This document shows, one piece after another, positions 39,894-49,208 of a DNA stretch of 64,000 nucleotides. The stretch lies in the NCBI RefSeq assembly GCF_011766325.1, contig NZ_BLLG01000008.1:1-64000 (forward strand), read 5' to 3'. Each line of letters opens with the position of its first letter. Position 1 is the first letter of the stretch. The notes beneath the pieces are model-generated. The model did not search any database and had not been told where the DNA came from. It worked only from the letters and a program-made list of their open reading frames with translations. The position numbers were made by a program, and so were the translations under genes. This DNA comes from Streptomyces pacificus (GTDB taxonomy: Bacteria > Actinomycetota > Actinomycetes > Streptomycetales > Streptomycetaceae).

Positions 39894-40088
39894 ATGGAAG
39901 CGAGTGTGGGAGACAAGCTGCTCGTGCACGGCCGCGTCGTCGGCCAGCACGACCGGACGGCCGAAGTCGTGGAAGTGCTGGGGGACAGGGGCAACCCGCC
40001 CTACCGCGTCCGGTTCGAGGACGACGGCCGCGAGTGCCTGATGTCACCCGGCCCCGACTGCGTCGTACGCCACCGCCGGGAGTCCTGA
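39894..40088 (+). CDS. DUF1918 small protein
   Basis: A 64-residue protein starting at ATG 39894 with a strong AAGGAGGT ribosome site. The sequence VGDKLLVHGRVVGQHDRTAEVVEVLGDRGNPPYRVRFEDDGRECLMSPGPDCVV is a clear DUF1918 domain, a small beta-barrel of unknown role in actinobacteria. It ends nine bases before the stop of the converging glycosidase gene. Its promoter lies in the 76 bases after the transporter gene. Confidence 0.9.
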   Translation: MEASVGDKLLVHGRVVGQHDRTAEVVEVLGDRGNPPYRVRFEDDGRECLMSPGPDCVVRHRRES

Positions 40089-40097
40089 GCAGGAGGA

Positions 40098-41348
40098 TCA
40101 GCGCGGCGGCCGGACCCGGGTCGGATAGTGGTCGGCCACCACTTCGGCCATGGCACCGATCCGGTCCGCGACGACTTCCTCCGCCGCGAAGAAGCAGTGG
40201 CCGCGCACCTCCGGGTAGCGGCGGGCCAGGGTCAGGTGACGGGACAGTTCGGCCGGGTCCCCCCAGGGTGCGGGCTGCCCGGGGGCACCGGCCTTGTAGA
40301 GCGCCTCGCCGATGAACAGGTCCACGCCGGTGCCCCGGGCCACCCCGGCCCACCAGGGCACCAGCTCCGCGTAGTCGGCGGCGCCGAACCCGATGTTCCA
40401 GTACAGCTGCGGGATCACATAGTCGATCCAGCCCTGGCGGACCCAGGTCCGGGTGTCGGCGTACAGGTCGTCATAGGTCTCCACACCCGCCCGCGTGGCG
40501 GAGCCGAGCGGGTCGGTGGAGGAGTTCCGCCAGACCCCGAAGGGGCTGATGCCGAAGCGGATCCCTGGATCGATGCCCTTGATGCGGGCGGCGGTCTCCC
40601 GCACCAGCAGGTCGACGTTGCCGCGCCGCCACGCGCCCTTGTCCGCGAACCCTCCGCCGTAGCGCCGGTACGCCGCGTCGTCGCCGAAGTCTTCCCCGGC
40701 CACCGGATAGGGGTAGAAGTAGTCGTCCCAGTGGACGGCGTCGACCGGGTAGCGCGCGACCGCGTCCAGCATCGCGTCCTGGACGAAGGCCCTGACCTCG
40801 GGCAGGCCGGGGTTGTAGTACAGCTTTCCCCCGTACGGAAGCACCCATTCGGGGTGCTGCCGCGCCGGATGGTCCGCCGCCAGGCGGCCCGGGTCGGTAT
40901 GGCCGGCGACACGGTACGGGTTGAACCAGGCGTGCAGCTCCAGTCCGCGCGCGTGCGCCTCCGTCACCGCGGTGCCCAGCGGGTCCCAGCCCGGATCCCG
41001 CCCCTGGGTGCCCGTCAGGTAGGCGGACCACGGCTCGTACGGGGACGGCCACAGCGCGTCGGCGGTCGGCCGCACCTGGAGGATCACCGTGTTCAGCCGG
41101 CGGTCCACCGCGCGGTCGAGGTAGGCCAGCAGCTCGGCACGCTGCCGCTCCGCGGTCAGTCCGGGCCGGGAAGGCCAGTCCCGGTTGGCGACCGTGGCCA
41201 CCCACACCCCGCGGAGCTCCCGGGGGCAGCCTGCCCCCCGGTGGCGGGCGGGGGACGCCGCCGACTCCCCCGCCGCGCCCAGCGCGGCGAGCGCGCCGGC
41301 AGCCGCGACGAACCCCCGCCGTGTGATCTGCCTCATGTGCCGGGCCAT
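40098..41348 (-). CDS. Tat-exported family 10-like glycoside hydrolase (GHL10/DUF187)
   Basis: A 416-residue protein with a Tat signal (MRQITRRGFVAAAGALAALGAAGE, residues 5-28) and a TIM-barrel GHL10 domain: ELRGVWVATVANRDWPSRPGL, NTVILQVRPTADALWPSPYEPWSAYL, HAWFNPYRVA, DAVHWDDYFYPYP and IDYVIPQLYWNIGF. The acidic residues in these strands are the likely catalytic ones. ATG 41348 has GGAGG seven bases upstream. It probably acts on a cell-wall or polysaccharide substrate outside the cell. Confidence 0.9.
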   Translation of the reverse strand: MARHMRQITRRGFVAAAGALAALGAAGESAASPARHRGAGCPRELRGVWVATVANRDWPSRPGLTAERQRAELLAYLDRAVDRRLNTVILQVRPTADALWPSPYEPWSAYLTGTQGRDPGWDPLGTAVTEAHARGLELHAWFNPYRVAGHTDPGRLAADHPARQHPEWVLPYGGKLYYNPGLPEVRAFVQDAMLDAVARYPVDAVHWDDYFYPYPVAGEDFGDDAAYRRYGGGFADKGAWRRGNVDLLVRETAARIKGIDPGIRFGISPFGVWRNSSTDPLGSATRAGVETYDDLYADTRTWVRQGWIDYVIPQLYWNIGFGAADYAELVPWWAGVARGTGVDLFIGEALYKAGAPGQPAPWGDPAELSRHLTLARRYPEVRGHCFFAAEEVVADRIGAMAEVVADHYPTRVRPPR

Positions 41349-41513
41349 ACCGGGATCCTCCGCACCGCCGTGCGCCGCGCCTTCGCGGTCGTCAGCGCAC
41401 AGCATGCCCGCCCCGGGCACCCGCGCACACGCACCGGCGAGTAACGTCGTGGGGTCGAGGCGGGCGCGGCAACCCTGCGGACCCGCCGCAGCGAGATCAG
41501 CGAAAGGCACGAT

Positions 41514-42386
41514 GTGACCGACACTGTGGCCGGCGTATCCCGCGTCGGAGTGGTGGGCTGTGGCCAGATGGGCGCGGGCATCGCGGAGGTGTGCGCCCGC
41601 AGCGGCCTCGAGGTCAAGGTCGCCGAGACCACCGGCGAGGCCCTGGAGATCGGCCGTACGCGGCTCTGCAACTCGCTCGCGAAGGCCGCCGAGCGCGGCA
41701 AGGTCGGCGAGGAGGAACTCCAGGCGACGCTGGAGCGGCTGAGCTTCACCACCGACCTCGGGGAGTTCGCCGACCGCGACCTCGTCATCGAGGCGGTCGT
41801 GGAGAACGAGCAGGTCAAGACCGAGATCTTCCAGGTGCTCGACCAGGTGGTGACCAGCCGTGACGCCATCCTCGCCTCCAACACCTCGTCCATCCCGCTG
41901 GTGAAGCTGGCCGTCGCGACCTCCCGGCCCGACCAGGTGGTCGGCATCCACTTCTTCAACCCCGCACCGGTGCAGCGCCTCGTCGAGCTGGTTCCCGCGC
42001 TGACCACGTCGGAGGAGACGATCACGCGCTCGGAGGCCGTGGTCGAGCAGGTGCTGGGCAAGCACGCCATCCGCGCCCGGGACCGCTCGGGCTTCGTGGT
42101 GAACGCGTTGCTCATCCCGTACCTGCTCTCGGCCATCCGGATGCTCGAGTCGGGGATCGCCGGCCGCGACGACATCGACAACGGCATGGAGCTGGGCTGC
42201 GCCCACCCGATGGGCCCGCTGAAGCTCTCGGACCTGATCGGCCTGGACACGGTCGCCTCGGTGGCCGACTCCATGTACACCGAGTTCAAGGAGCCGCTGT
42301 ACGCGGCTCCGCCGCTGCTGCAGCGGATGGTGGACGCGGGGCGGCTGGGCCGCAAGACGGGCTCGGGCTTCTACACGTACTCCTGA
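41514..42386 (+). CDS. 3-hydroxybutyryl-CoA dehydrogenase
   Basis: Interconverts acetoacetyl-CoA and 3-hydroxybutyryl-CoA with NAD(P). The 290-residue protein has the dinucleotide site VGVVGCGQMGAGIAEVCARSG (residues 11-31), catalytic-region blocks ASNTSSIPL, GIHFFNPAPVQRLVELV and GFVVNALLIPYLLSA, and the C-terminal helical domain ending GRKTGSGFYTYS. The start is GTG 41514 with AAAGG upstream. It may serve PHB or butyryl-CoA/ethylmalonyl-CoA metabolism. From memory, it is monocistronic in related genomes. Confidence 0.94.
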   Translation: MTDTVAGVSRVGVVGCGQMGAGIAEVCARSGLEVKVAETTGEALEIGRTRLCNSLAKAAERGKVGEEELQATLERLSFTTDLGEFADRDLVIEAVVENEQVKTEIFQVLDQVVTSRDAILASNTSSIPLVKLAVATSRPDQVVGIHFFNPAPVQRLVELVPALTTSEETITRSEAVVEQVLGKHAIRARDRSGFVVNALLIPYLLSAIRMLESGIAGRDDIDNGMELGCAHPMGPLKLSDLIGLDTVASVADSMYTEFKEPLYAAPPLLQRMVDAGRLGRKTGSGFYTYS

Positions 42387-42602
42387 ACCCGCCCCGCGTA
42401 TCCGGACGGGTCGCCTTCGCCGTGTCGCACGGCGCCCCCACGGCGTCCCCGCGGCCGTCCCCGCGCGCCCTCCGCGCACCGTCGCCCGGGCCCTCCCGCC
42501 GGGCCGCTCCCAGGGCCGCACCCGGGCTTGCTTCCGGGCCCGCACTCCCGGGCCCGTCATCCCGCGCCGCAGGGGCCGCGGCGAACGATGCACACAGGTG
42601 CT
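42387..42602. other. Intergenic, no gene seen
   Basis: Cytosine-rich sequence between the dehydrogenase and the operator of the small coiled-coil gene. Short CCCGGGC repeats are present and could act as a terminator, but nothing else is visible. Confidence 0.5.
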
Positions 42603-42617
42603 TCACACGGGGTGTGA
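42603..42617. promoter_or_regulatory. Palindromic operator candidate, left copy
   Basis: TCACAC-GGG-GTGTGA is a perfect palindrome, 117 bases before the small coiled-coil gene. The same motif, with one base changed, lies upstream of the NsdA-like regulator gene at 45106-45120. A GCATAT sequence follows both copies on the plus strand at similar distance. Confidence 0.6.
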
Positions 42618-42733
42618 GGAGCGTGTCCGCATATGCCGTGCGTACACGCTCCCCTGCCCCCGGCGGGGAGTGTTGACTCGGGATCACCCGGCCGGGGAAT
42701 TACCGGACCACCATCTTGAACAGGAGCTGACAG

Positions 42734-42991
42734 GTGACCACCGACTCCGACCACTTAGCCGCCGTCGAGGAGTTCGCCGAGCTGCGCCGCTCCCTCGACG
42801 TCGGCCTCGCCCGAATCGACGGGCACCTCGCCCTGCTGGCCCAGCGGCACGACCGGATGGACCGGGACCTGGACGATCTGGCCGCCCGGGTGGGTGCCCT
42901 GGAGCACGGCAGATGGCCCCTGCCCGCGGTGGCCGCACTCACGGCGGCCGGCGCGCTGGCGGTGGCGGTCTGGCAGGTCATCGGGGGCTGA
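42734..42991 (+). CDS. Small coiled-coil membrane-anchored protein
   Basis: An 85-residue protein from GTG 42734 with AGGAG eight bases upstream. Residues 8-55 form a charged heptad-like helix (VEEFAELRRSLDVGLARIDGHLALLAQRHDRMDRDLDDLAARVGALE), followed by a C-terminal membrane helix (LPAVAALTAAGALAVAVWQVIGG). It resembles a small tail-anchored coiled-coil protein and has no named function. A TTGACT sequence at 42674 may be its -35 element. It is probably coregulated with the NsdA-like gene. Confidence 0.75.
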   Translation: MTTDSDHLAAVEEFAELRRSLDVGLARIDGHLALLAQRHDRMDRDLDDLAARVGALEHGRWPLPAVAALTAAGALAVAVWQVIGG

Positions 42992-43039
42992 GGACCGCCC
43001 CGCCTCCGGCCTGGCCCGTCACCGGCCACGGCCGTGGCG

Positions 43040-43093
43040 CCGCAGCCGCAGCCGCAGCCACAGCCACAGCCACAGCCACAGCCACAGCCACAG
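43040..43093. repeat. Hexamer tandem array (3 x CCGCAG, 6 x CCACAG)
   Basis: Nine uninterrupted hexamers lie between the converging coiled-coil and NUDIX genes, ending eight bases before the NUDIX stop. Confidence 0.97.
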
Positions 43094-43101
43094 CCCGAGT
43101 G

Positions 43102-43632
43102 TCACCCCAGGCGCAGATGGTGCAGCAGCAGCAGCCCGGCCGCCGTGTTGGCGGCCGGGACCTCGCCGCGGGCGATCATGTCGGGGACCAGCTTCAGCGG
43201 TATCCACTCACGACGCGAGGACTCGAAGCCGTCCTCGGGAGGGCCGATCCGGGTGGCACCCTCCGACCAGTAGAGATGGTGCCGCGCGTCGGTGAGCCCG
43301 TTGGACGGTTCCACGGTCAGCAGATGCCGCAGCGGTCCGGGGCGCCAGCCGGTCTCCTCCTCCATCTCCCGCGCCGCGGCGGACACGATGTCCTCGCCGT
43401 CCTCCACGACGCCCGCGGCGAGCTCCCAGCCCCAGCTGTCGGTGATGAACCGGTGCCGCCACAGCATCAGCACCTCGTTGGCCTCGTTGACGGCGGTCGC
43501 CACGGCGACCGGGCGGAGCCGGATCAGGAAGTGGTCGAGATGCCGGCCGTCCGGCAACGCGACATCCGCCAGATTGACCCTGAACCAGCGGTTCTCATAG
43601 ATGGTTTGCTCACTCAGCTTCGTCCACTGCAC
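43102..43632 (-). CDS. NUDIX hydrolase
   Basis: A 176-residue NUDIX enzyme. The full NUDIX box is GVVEDGEDIVSAAAREMEEETGW (GX5EX7REXXEEXG), which binds the metal ions for pyrophosphate cleavage. ENRWFRVNLADVALPDG and LTVEPSNGLTDARHHLYW resemble the ADP-ribose pyrophosphatase branch. I chose GTG 43632 (VQWTKLSEQTIYENRW); GTG 43653 is possible. It follows the NsdA-like regulator gene by 86 bases on the same strand, so they may share a transcript. Confidence 0.9.
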   Translation of the reverse strand: MQWTKLSEQTIYENRWFRVNLADVALPDGRHLDHFLIRLRPVAVATAVNEANEVLMLWRHRFITDSWGWELAAGVVEDGEDIVSAAAREMEEETGWRPGPLRHLLTVEPSNGLTDARHHLYWSEGATRIGPPEDGFESSRREWIPLKLVPDMIARGEVPAANTAAGLLLLHHLRLG

Positions 43633-43718
43633 GGTTCTGCCACCTTCCGACACGTAGGTGGCAATATCGCAGCAGGACCTCAGGGCGAGGGGAACGGCAG
43701 CAGGAGGCACGGGAGGGC

Positions 43719-45059
43719 TCACAGAGGCACGCGCAGGGCCCCCTCGATGAGGTCGGCCGCCTCGGCGGCCGGGCCGGAGCCGTTCGCCGCCAGCCTCGCC
43801 CGCACCCTCCGGAGCCGGTCCCTGAGCCGTTGCGACTCCATGCCCCTGGCCCGCTCGGTCATTTCGACGGCGGTTCGCGCGGCGCGTTCGGCCTCGCCCT
43901 GGCACAGCTCGATCTGGCTGAGCACGGCCAGCCGGTGCACCCGTCCCCGGTCGTGGGACGGCACGGCGGCCGCGGCTGCCGCGTGCTCCCGGGCCGCCCC
44001 CAGCTCCCCCAGGGACAGCAGCGCCTCGGCGACCTGGACGTTCACCAGTCCCGGCTGCACATAGCCGGTCTCGTCCGGCTCGCACCCCGGCAGGATCCGC
44101 TCCGCCTCCTCCTCGGCCCGCCGGATCCTCCCCAATGCCGCTTCTCCGTCACCGAGATGGGCATAGGCCTTCGCCTGCATCGCGTACAGGTCGGTGGCCA
44201 GTGCCGGGGTGATCTGCCGGCCCGCGGTCCGCAGCGCCGCCTCGGCGAACGCGACCGCCTGCCGGTACTCCCCCATGAACAGCGACTGGTTGACGAGCAG
44301 CGCGATCACATAGGCTCCCAGCCCCCGGTCGCCGCTCGCCTTGGCGAGCCGGAGCGCCTGGTGGAAGTACCGCTGCGCGAGTCCGTGGGCGTCCGAGTCG
44401 TAGGCGCAGATGCCGGCGACGGCCACCAGTCCGCCGGTCGCCCGGTGCAGCTGACGGCCGAGTGCGTCGTCGTAGGAACCCCGCAGCAGCGGCGCCGCCT
44501 CGCTGTTGAGGAAGCCGACGATCCGGGAGCGGGTGGCGATGCCCCCGGCCTTGCGGTACATCAGCTCGTAGTGGGCCCGGGCCGCGCGGAGCAGCTTGAT
44601 GTCGGCCATGCCGACCCGGGTGCGCCCTTCGCGTGAGACGTCCGCGTCCTCCGGGGGGTTCTCCCACTCCCAGACGGGCATCACGGCGGGGGTGCCGGTG
44701 ACGGCGGGCGCACCGAGGACATGGGGGCGCTGCTGCTCGTCGCAGCGCCACAGCGCCGTGGCGCGCTCGACGAAGCCGGAGAGCGGGGAGCCGTGCCGGG
44801 CCGCCGTCTCCCCCGGCACACCGAGACCGATGTCATCGAGGGTGACCGGGCGCCGCAGCCTGCCCGCGAGCACCTCGCAGATGACGTCCGGGACCTGACC
44901 GCGGGGACGCTGGCCCTTCAGCCAGCGCGCCACGGCGGTGTGCTCGTAGCGGAGCGCGAGGCCTCTGGCCCGCCCCGCCTGGTTCACATGGGCGGCCAGA
45001 CCGGCGTGCGAGATGCCCGCCTCGTCGAGCAGCGCGTCGAGCAGGGTGTTGGGCTGCAT
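43719..45059 (-). CDS. NsdA-like TPR transcriptional regulator
   Basis: A 446-residue protein with an N-terminal DNA-binding region (LLDALLDEAGISHAGLAAHVNQAGRARGLALRYEHTAVARWLKGQRPRG, residues 5-53) and a C-terminal set of tetratricopeptide-like helices (AQRYFHQALRLAKASGDRG, LGDGEAALGRIRRAEEEAERIL). This plan matches Streptomyces NsdA and relatives, which repress antibiotic production and sporulation. I chose ATG 45059 (MQPNTLLDALL) with GGAGGG upstream; an extended frame from 45170 crosses its operator. Confidence 0.87.
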   Translation of the reverse strand: MQPNTLLDALLDEAGISHAGLAAHVNQAGRARGLALRYEHTAVARWLKGQRPRGQVPDVICEVLAGRLRRPVTLDDIGLGVPGETAARHGSPLSGFVERATALWRCDEQQRPHVLGAPAVTGTPAVMPVWEWENPPEDADVSREGRTRVGMADIKLLRAARAHYELMYRKAGGIATRSRIVGFLNSEAAPLLRGSYDDALGRQLHRATGGLVAVAGICAYDSDAHGLAQRYFHQALRLAKASGDRGLGAYVIALLVNQSLFMGEYRQAVAFAEAALRTAGRQITPALATDLYAMQAKAYAHLGDGEAALGRIRRAEEEAERILPGCEPDETGYVQPGLVNVQVAEALLSLGELGAAREHAAAAAAVPSHDRGRVHRLAVLSQIELCQGEAERAARTAVEMTERARGMESQRLRDRLRRVRARLAANGSGPAAEAADLIEGALRVPL

Positions 45060-45105
45060 GGGGCCCTCCGTTGGCTCGGTGTGGCCCACAGTAGTGGAGG
45101 GGACT

Positions 45106-45120
45106 TCGCACGGGGTGTGA
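45106..45120. promoter_or_regulatory. Palindromic operator candidate, right copy
   Basis: TCGCAC-GGG-GTGTGA (with flanking TT...AA making TTCGCACGGGGTGTGAA) lies 47-61 bases upstream of the NsdA-like start. It differs by one base from the palindrome at 42603-42617. This suggests autoregulation. Confidence 0.6.
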
Positions 45121-45355
45121 AACGAGTGCATATATCCGCGCCGTGCGCGCTCTGCCGCCGTCCCGCTCACCCCGGTTGACTGTTCCTCCTCTCAAGGAGG
45201 CGGTCGGGCCGCCGGCTCCCCCTCGTTCAGTGCGGCGGCCCGTATCCGCGCCGTCCGCCCTGCTGATCTGCCCGACACTCCGCGGCAGGGCGGACGGCGC
45301 CGGCCGCGAACGGCCCCACGTGGGCACCGGGAGGGGCGGCGGCACACACGGACGA

Positions 45356-45389
45356 GGGGCGCGTCCGGACCCTGGTCCTGACGCGCCCC
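45356..45389 (-). terminator. Terminator of pheST
   Basis: GGGGCGCGTC at 45356-45365 pairs perfectly with GACGCGCCCC at 45380-45389. It lies 22 bases after the pheT stop. Confidence 0.8.
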
Positions 45390-45411
45390 CCGTGCCGTCG
45401 GCGGCGTGCGC

Positions 45412-47946
45412 TCAGGCGCCGCGCAGCACCGCGCCGGTGCGCTCGCCGGCGAGCGCGACGGCTGCGTCACGGGCGGCCGACGCCTCCTCGACGGTCAGCG
45501 TGCGGTCGGGGGCGCGGAACCGCAGCGCGTACGCCAGCGACTTCCTGCCCCCGCCGATCTGCTCCCCCTCGAAGACATCGAACAGCCGGATGGACTCCAG
45601 CAGTTCGCCGGCACCTTCGTGCAGCGCCCGCTCCACGTCGGCGGCGGGCACGTCCGAGGCGACGACCAGCGCGACGTCCTGGGTGGCCACCGGGAAGGTG
45701 GAGATCCGCGGTGCCCGAAGGGCGCCGTCACCGGCCCGCTCCAGCAGGTCCAGCTCCACCTCCATCGCGCAGCTGCGCTCCGGCAGCCCGAGCGCCTTGA
45801 CGACGCGCGGGTGCAGCTCGCCCGCGTGACCGACGAGGGTCTCCTCGCCGTCCACCGTCGCGTACAGCGCGGCGCAGCGGCCCGGGTGCCACGGCGCGTG
45901 CCGGTCGGCGCGGACGGTGAGTTCGGCACCGGCCTCACGGGCGATCGTACGGGCGGACTCGATCGCGTCCGCCCAGTCGGCGGGACGGCCCCCGCCCCAC
46001 CAGCCGGCCTGCTCGCGCGCGCCGGCCAGGACGGTGGCGGCCCGGCGCGGCTGGTGCGGCAGGGCCGCGTCCAGCATCGCGATCTCCTCGTCGGTGGGAC
46101 GGCGGTCCACCGGCAGCACGCCGGGGGCCGTCTCCTCGCCGGTGGGCCGGAAGACCAGCCCGGTCTCGAACAGCGCCAGGTCGTGCGAGCCCCGGCCGAC
46201 GTTGCGGCGCAGCGCGGACAGCAGTCCCGGCAGCAGCGTGGTGCGCAGCGCCGGCTCCTCGTCGGAGATCGGGTTGACCAGGGTGACCACCGTGCGCCGG
46301 GGGTCGTCGGCGTCCAGGCCGAACTGGTCCAGCACCGCCTCGCCGAGGAACGGGTAGTTCAGGGCCTCGACATAGTCGGCCCCGGCGAGCGCCCGGCCGA
46401 CGCGCCGGTGCAGGCGGCGGCGGCGGGTGAGCCCGCGGCCGGACGGCGGGGTGGGCAGCGTGGAGGGGAGGTTCTCGTACCCCTCCAGCCGGATGACCTC
46501 CTCCGCCAGGTCGTTGGGCGCGCGCAGGTCGGGGCGCCACGACGGGGCAGTCACCAGGAGTTCGTCCTGGCCGTGGACGTCGCAGCCGACCTCCTGGAGC
46601 CGGCGGACCACGGTCTCGCGGCCGTAGGCGACACCGGCGACCCGGTCCGGGTGGTCGGCGCGCATCCTGATGGTGCGCGGCGCGGAGGGGGCGGCGACCT
46701 CGGTGACTCCCGCCTCGGCGGTGCCGCCGGCCAGCAGCACCAGGAGGTCGGCCGTGCGCTGCGCGGCCGCCGCGGCGGCCTGCGGGTCGACTCCGCGCTC
46801 GAAGCGCCGGGACGCCTCCGAGGACAGCTTGTGGCGGCGGGCGGTGCGGGCGACGGAGACCGGGTCGAAGTGCGCGGCCTCGACGACGATCTCGGTGGTG
46901 CCGCGGACCTCGCCCGTCTCCGGGTCGGTCTCGGAGTCGGCGATCTCGGTGTTCGCTCCGCCCATCACGCCGGCGAGGCCGATCGGCCCGCGGCTGTCGG
47001 TGATGACCAGGTCCTCGGCGTCCAGGACGCGCTTGACCCCGTCGAGGGTGGTGAACTTCTCGCCCGCCTCGGCGCGGCGCACCCCGATGGGGCCTTGGAG
47101 CCGGTTGCGGTCGTAGGCGTGCAGCGGCTGGCCGAGTTCGAGCATCACGTAGTTGGTGATGTCGACGGCGAGCGAGATCGGCCGCATACCGGCCTTCTGC
47201 AGCCGCCGCTGCATCCAGATCGGGGAGCGGGCCTCGGGGTCGAGGCCGACGACGGTGCGCGCGGTGAAGCGGTCGCAGCCGGCCGGGTCGGCGATCCGCA
47301 CCCGGTAGCCGTACGAGTTCGGCGCGGGGACGTCGAGCAGGGCCGGGTCGCGCAGCGGCAGCCGGTAGGCGGTGGCGGTCTCGCGGGCGACCCCGCGCAT
47401 CGACAGGCAGTAGCCGCGGTCGGGCGTGACGGCGATGTCGAGGACCTCGTCGTACAGCTCCAGCAGTTCGGTGGCGTCGGTGCCGACCTCGATCTCCGGG
47501 GGCAGCACGATGATGCCGTGTGCCGACCCGCCGAGGTCGCCCATGCCCAGCTCGTCGGCCGAGCAGATCATCCCGCGGGACATCCGGCCGTACGTCTTGC
47601 GCTCGGCGATGCGGAAGTCCCCCGGCAGGACGGAGCCGGGCAGTGCCACGACGACCTTGTCGCCGACGGCGAAGTTGCGGGCGCCGCAGACGATCTCCTG
47701 GGGCTCGCCGGTCCCGTTGGACCGGCCCACGTCGACCGTGCAGAAGCGGATGGGCTTCTTGAACCCGGTCAGTTCCTCGATGGTCAGCACCCGGCCGACG
47801 ACCAGCGGGCCGGTGAGGCCGGCGCCGAGCTGCTCGACGGTCTCGACCTCGAGGCCGGCCGAGACGAGTCTGGCCTGTACGTCACGGCCGGTCTCCGTCG
47901 CCGGCAGGTCGACGTACTCCCGCAGCCAGGAAAGCGGGACCCGCAT
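45412..47946 (-). CDS. pheT: Phenylalanyl-tRNA synthetase beta subunit
   Basis: Together with PheS it charges tRNA-Phe. The 844-residue protein has the N-terminal [15 protein letters not shown] block, an EMAP-like tRNA-binding domain (residues about 40-155, [21 protein letters not shown]), the B3/B4 editing region ([14 protein letters not shown] core replaced here by [22 protein letters not shown]), a B5 domain and a C-terminal FDX-ACB anticodon-binding domain ([20 protein letters not shown]). ATG 47946 shares one base with the pheS stop. The size is normal for actinobacteria. Confidence 0.97.
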   Translation of the reverse strand: MRVPLSWLREYVDLPATETGRDVQARLVSAGLEVETVEQLGAGLTGPLVVGRVLTIEELTGFKKPIRFCTVDVGRSNGTGEPQEIVCGARNFAVGDKVVVALPGSVLPGDFRIAERKTYGRMSRGMICSADELGMGDLGGSAHGIIVLPPEIEVGTDATELLELYDEVLDIAVTPDRGYCLSMRGVARETATAYRLPLRDPALLDVPAPNSYGYRVRIADPAGCDRFTARTVVGLDPEARSPIWMQRRLQKAGMRPISLAVDITNYVMLELGQPLHAYDRNRLQGPIGVRRAEAGEKFTTLDGVKRVLDAEDLVITDSRGPIGLAGVMGGANTEIADSETDPETGEVRGTTEIVVEAAHFDPVSVARTARRHKLSSEASRRFERGVDPQAAAAAAQRTADLLVLLAGGTAEAGVTEVAAPSAPRTIRMRADHPDRVAGVAYGRETVVRRLQEVGCDVHGQDELLVTAPSWRPDLRAPNDLAEEVIRLEGYENLPSTLPTPPSGRGLTRRRRLHRRVGRALAGADYVEALNYPFLGEAVLDQFGLDADDPRRTVVTLVNPISDEEPALRTTLLPGLLSALRRNVGRGSHDLALFETGLVFRPTGEETAPGVLPVDRRPTDEEIAMLDAALPHQPRRAATVLAGAREQAGWWGGGRPADWADAIESARTIAREAGAELTVRADRHAPWHPGRCAALYATVDGEETLVGHAGELHPRVVKALGLPERSCAMEVELDLLERAGDGALRAPRISTFPVATQDVALVVASDVPAADVERALHEGAGELLESIRLFDVFEGEQIGGGRKSLAYALRFRAPDRTLTVEEASAARDAAVALAGERTGAVLRGA

Positions 47947-49082
47947 CAGATCTCCATCCCGAAGGGCCGGGTGAACCGGACGTCACCCTCGACCATGTCT
48001 CGCATGTCTTCGACGTTGTGGCGGAACATCAGCATCCGCTCGATTCCGAACCCGAAGGCGAATCCGCTGTACTTCCCGGGGTCCACGCCGCAGGCGGTGA
48101 GCACCTTCGGGTTGACCATGCCGCAGCCGCCGAGCTCGATCCAGCCCTCGCTGGAGCAGGTGCGGCAGGGCCGGTCCGGGTTGCCGACGGACTCGCCGCG
48201 GCAGACGTAGCAGACCATGTCCATCTCGGCGGACGGCTCGGTGAAGGGGAAGAAGTTCGGCCGGAGCCGGGTCTGCATGCCCTCGCCGCCGAACAGCGCG
48301 CGGACCATATGGTCCAGGGTGCCCTTGAGGTCGGCCATGGTGAGGCCCTCGTCCACGGCGAGCAGCTCGACCTGGTGGAACACCGGGGTGTGGGTGGCGT
48401 CCAGGTCGTCCGTGCGGTACACGCGGCCGGGGCAGATCACATAGAGCGGCGGCTCGCGGTCGAGCATCGAGCGGACCTGCACGGGCGAGGTGTGGGTGCG
48501 CAGCACCACACCGGACCCGGCCGCCTCGCCCCCGGGGCGCCGGGCGCCCCGCACGAAGAACGTGTCGTGCTCACCGCGGGCCGGGTGGTCGGCCGCGATG
48601 TTCAGGGCGTCGAAGTTCAGCCATTCGGTCTCGGCCTCGGGGCCCTCGGCGACCTCGTAGCCCATGGCCGTGAAGACGTCCTCGATGCGCTCGGAGAGCG
48701 TGGTCAGCGGGTGGCGGGCGCCGGACGGGGTGCGGTCGTACGGCAGCGTGACGTCCACCGCCTCCTCGACCAGCACCCGGGCGTCGCGCTCGGCCTCCAG
48801 CTCGGCCTGGCGGGCGGCCAGGGACCTGTTCACGGCACCGCGGGCCTGGCCCACGCGCTTGCCGGCCTCGGCCTTGGCGTGCGGGGGCAGGGCGCCGATC
48901 TCGCGGTTGGCGAGCGCGAGCGGCGAGGCGGGGCCGGTGTGCGCGATCTTCGCCTCGTGGAGCGCGTCGAGGCCGCCCGCGGCGGCGAAGGCGGCGAGCG
49001 CCTCGTCCCGCATGCGCTCGATCTCTTCCGGTTTCAGTGCCTCGACCTCGACCGGGTCGTACGACTTGTTGGGTGCCGACAT
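47946..49082 (-). CDS. pheS: Phenylalanyl-tRNA synthetase alpha subunit
   Basis: The catalytic subunit of PheRS. The 378-residue protein has an N-terminal coiled coil (residues 15-105) and the class II core: motif 2 [21 protein letters not shown] and motif 3 [35 protein letters not shown] and [15 protein letters not shown] add Cys residues that may bind zinc. The start is ATG 49082. No T-box or Phe-rich leader was found in the 126 bases before it. It is coupled to pheT. Confidence 0.97.
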   Translation of the reverse strand: MSAPNKSYDPVEVEALKPEEIERMRDEALAAFAAAGGLDALHEAKIAHTGPASPLALANREIGALPPHAKAEAGKRVGQARGAVNRSLAARQAELEAERDARVLVEEAVDVTLPYDRTPSGARHPLTTLSERIEDVFTAMGYEVAEGPEAETEWLNFDALNIAADHPARGEHDTFFVRGARRPGGEAAGSGVVLRTHTSPVQVRSMLDREPPLYVICPGRVYRTDDLDATHTPVFHQVELLAVDEGLTMADLKGTLDHMVRALFGGEGMQTRLRPNFFPFTEPSAEMDMVCYVCRGESVGNPDRPCRTCSSEGWIELGGCGMVNPKVLTACGVDPGKYSGFAFGFGIERMLMFRHNVEDMRDMVEGDVRFTRPFGMEI

Positions 49083-49208
49083 CTCTTCCCGTGCTTCCGA
49101 TGGGGTGGCTGGTGCCCCCGCTCGACGACCGAGGACGCAAAGGTGCCAAAGGACGAGTCTAACGGGGTGACGGTACGCGAACGCGCCCGCGGGCTGCCGG
49201 TGCGCTTG

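Noticed and set aside
43719..45170. N-terminal extension of the NsdA-like protein starting at GTG 45170
   Set aside because: It would read through the palindromic operator and lacks a properly spaced ribosome site; MQPNTLL with GGAGGG is better.
49083..49208. Phe-rich leader or T-box before pheS
   Set aside because: No run of Phe codons and no T-box sequence were found.
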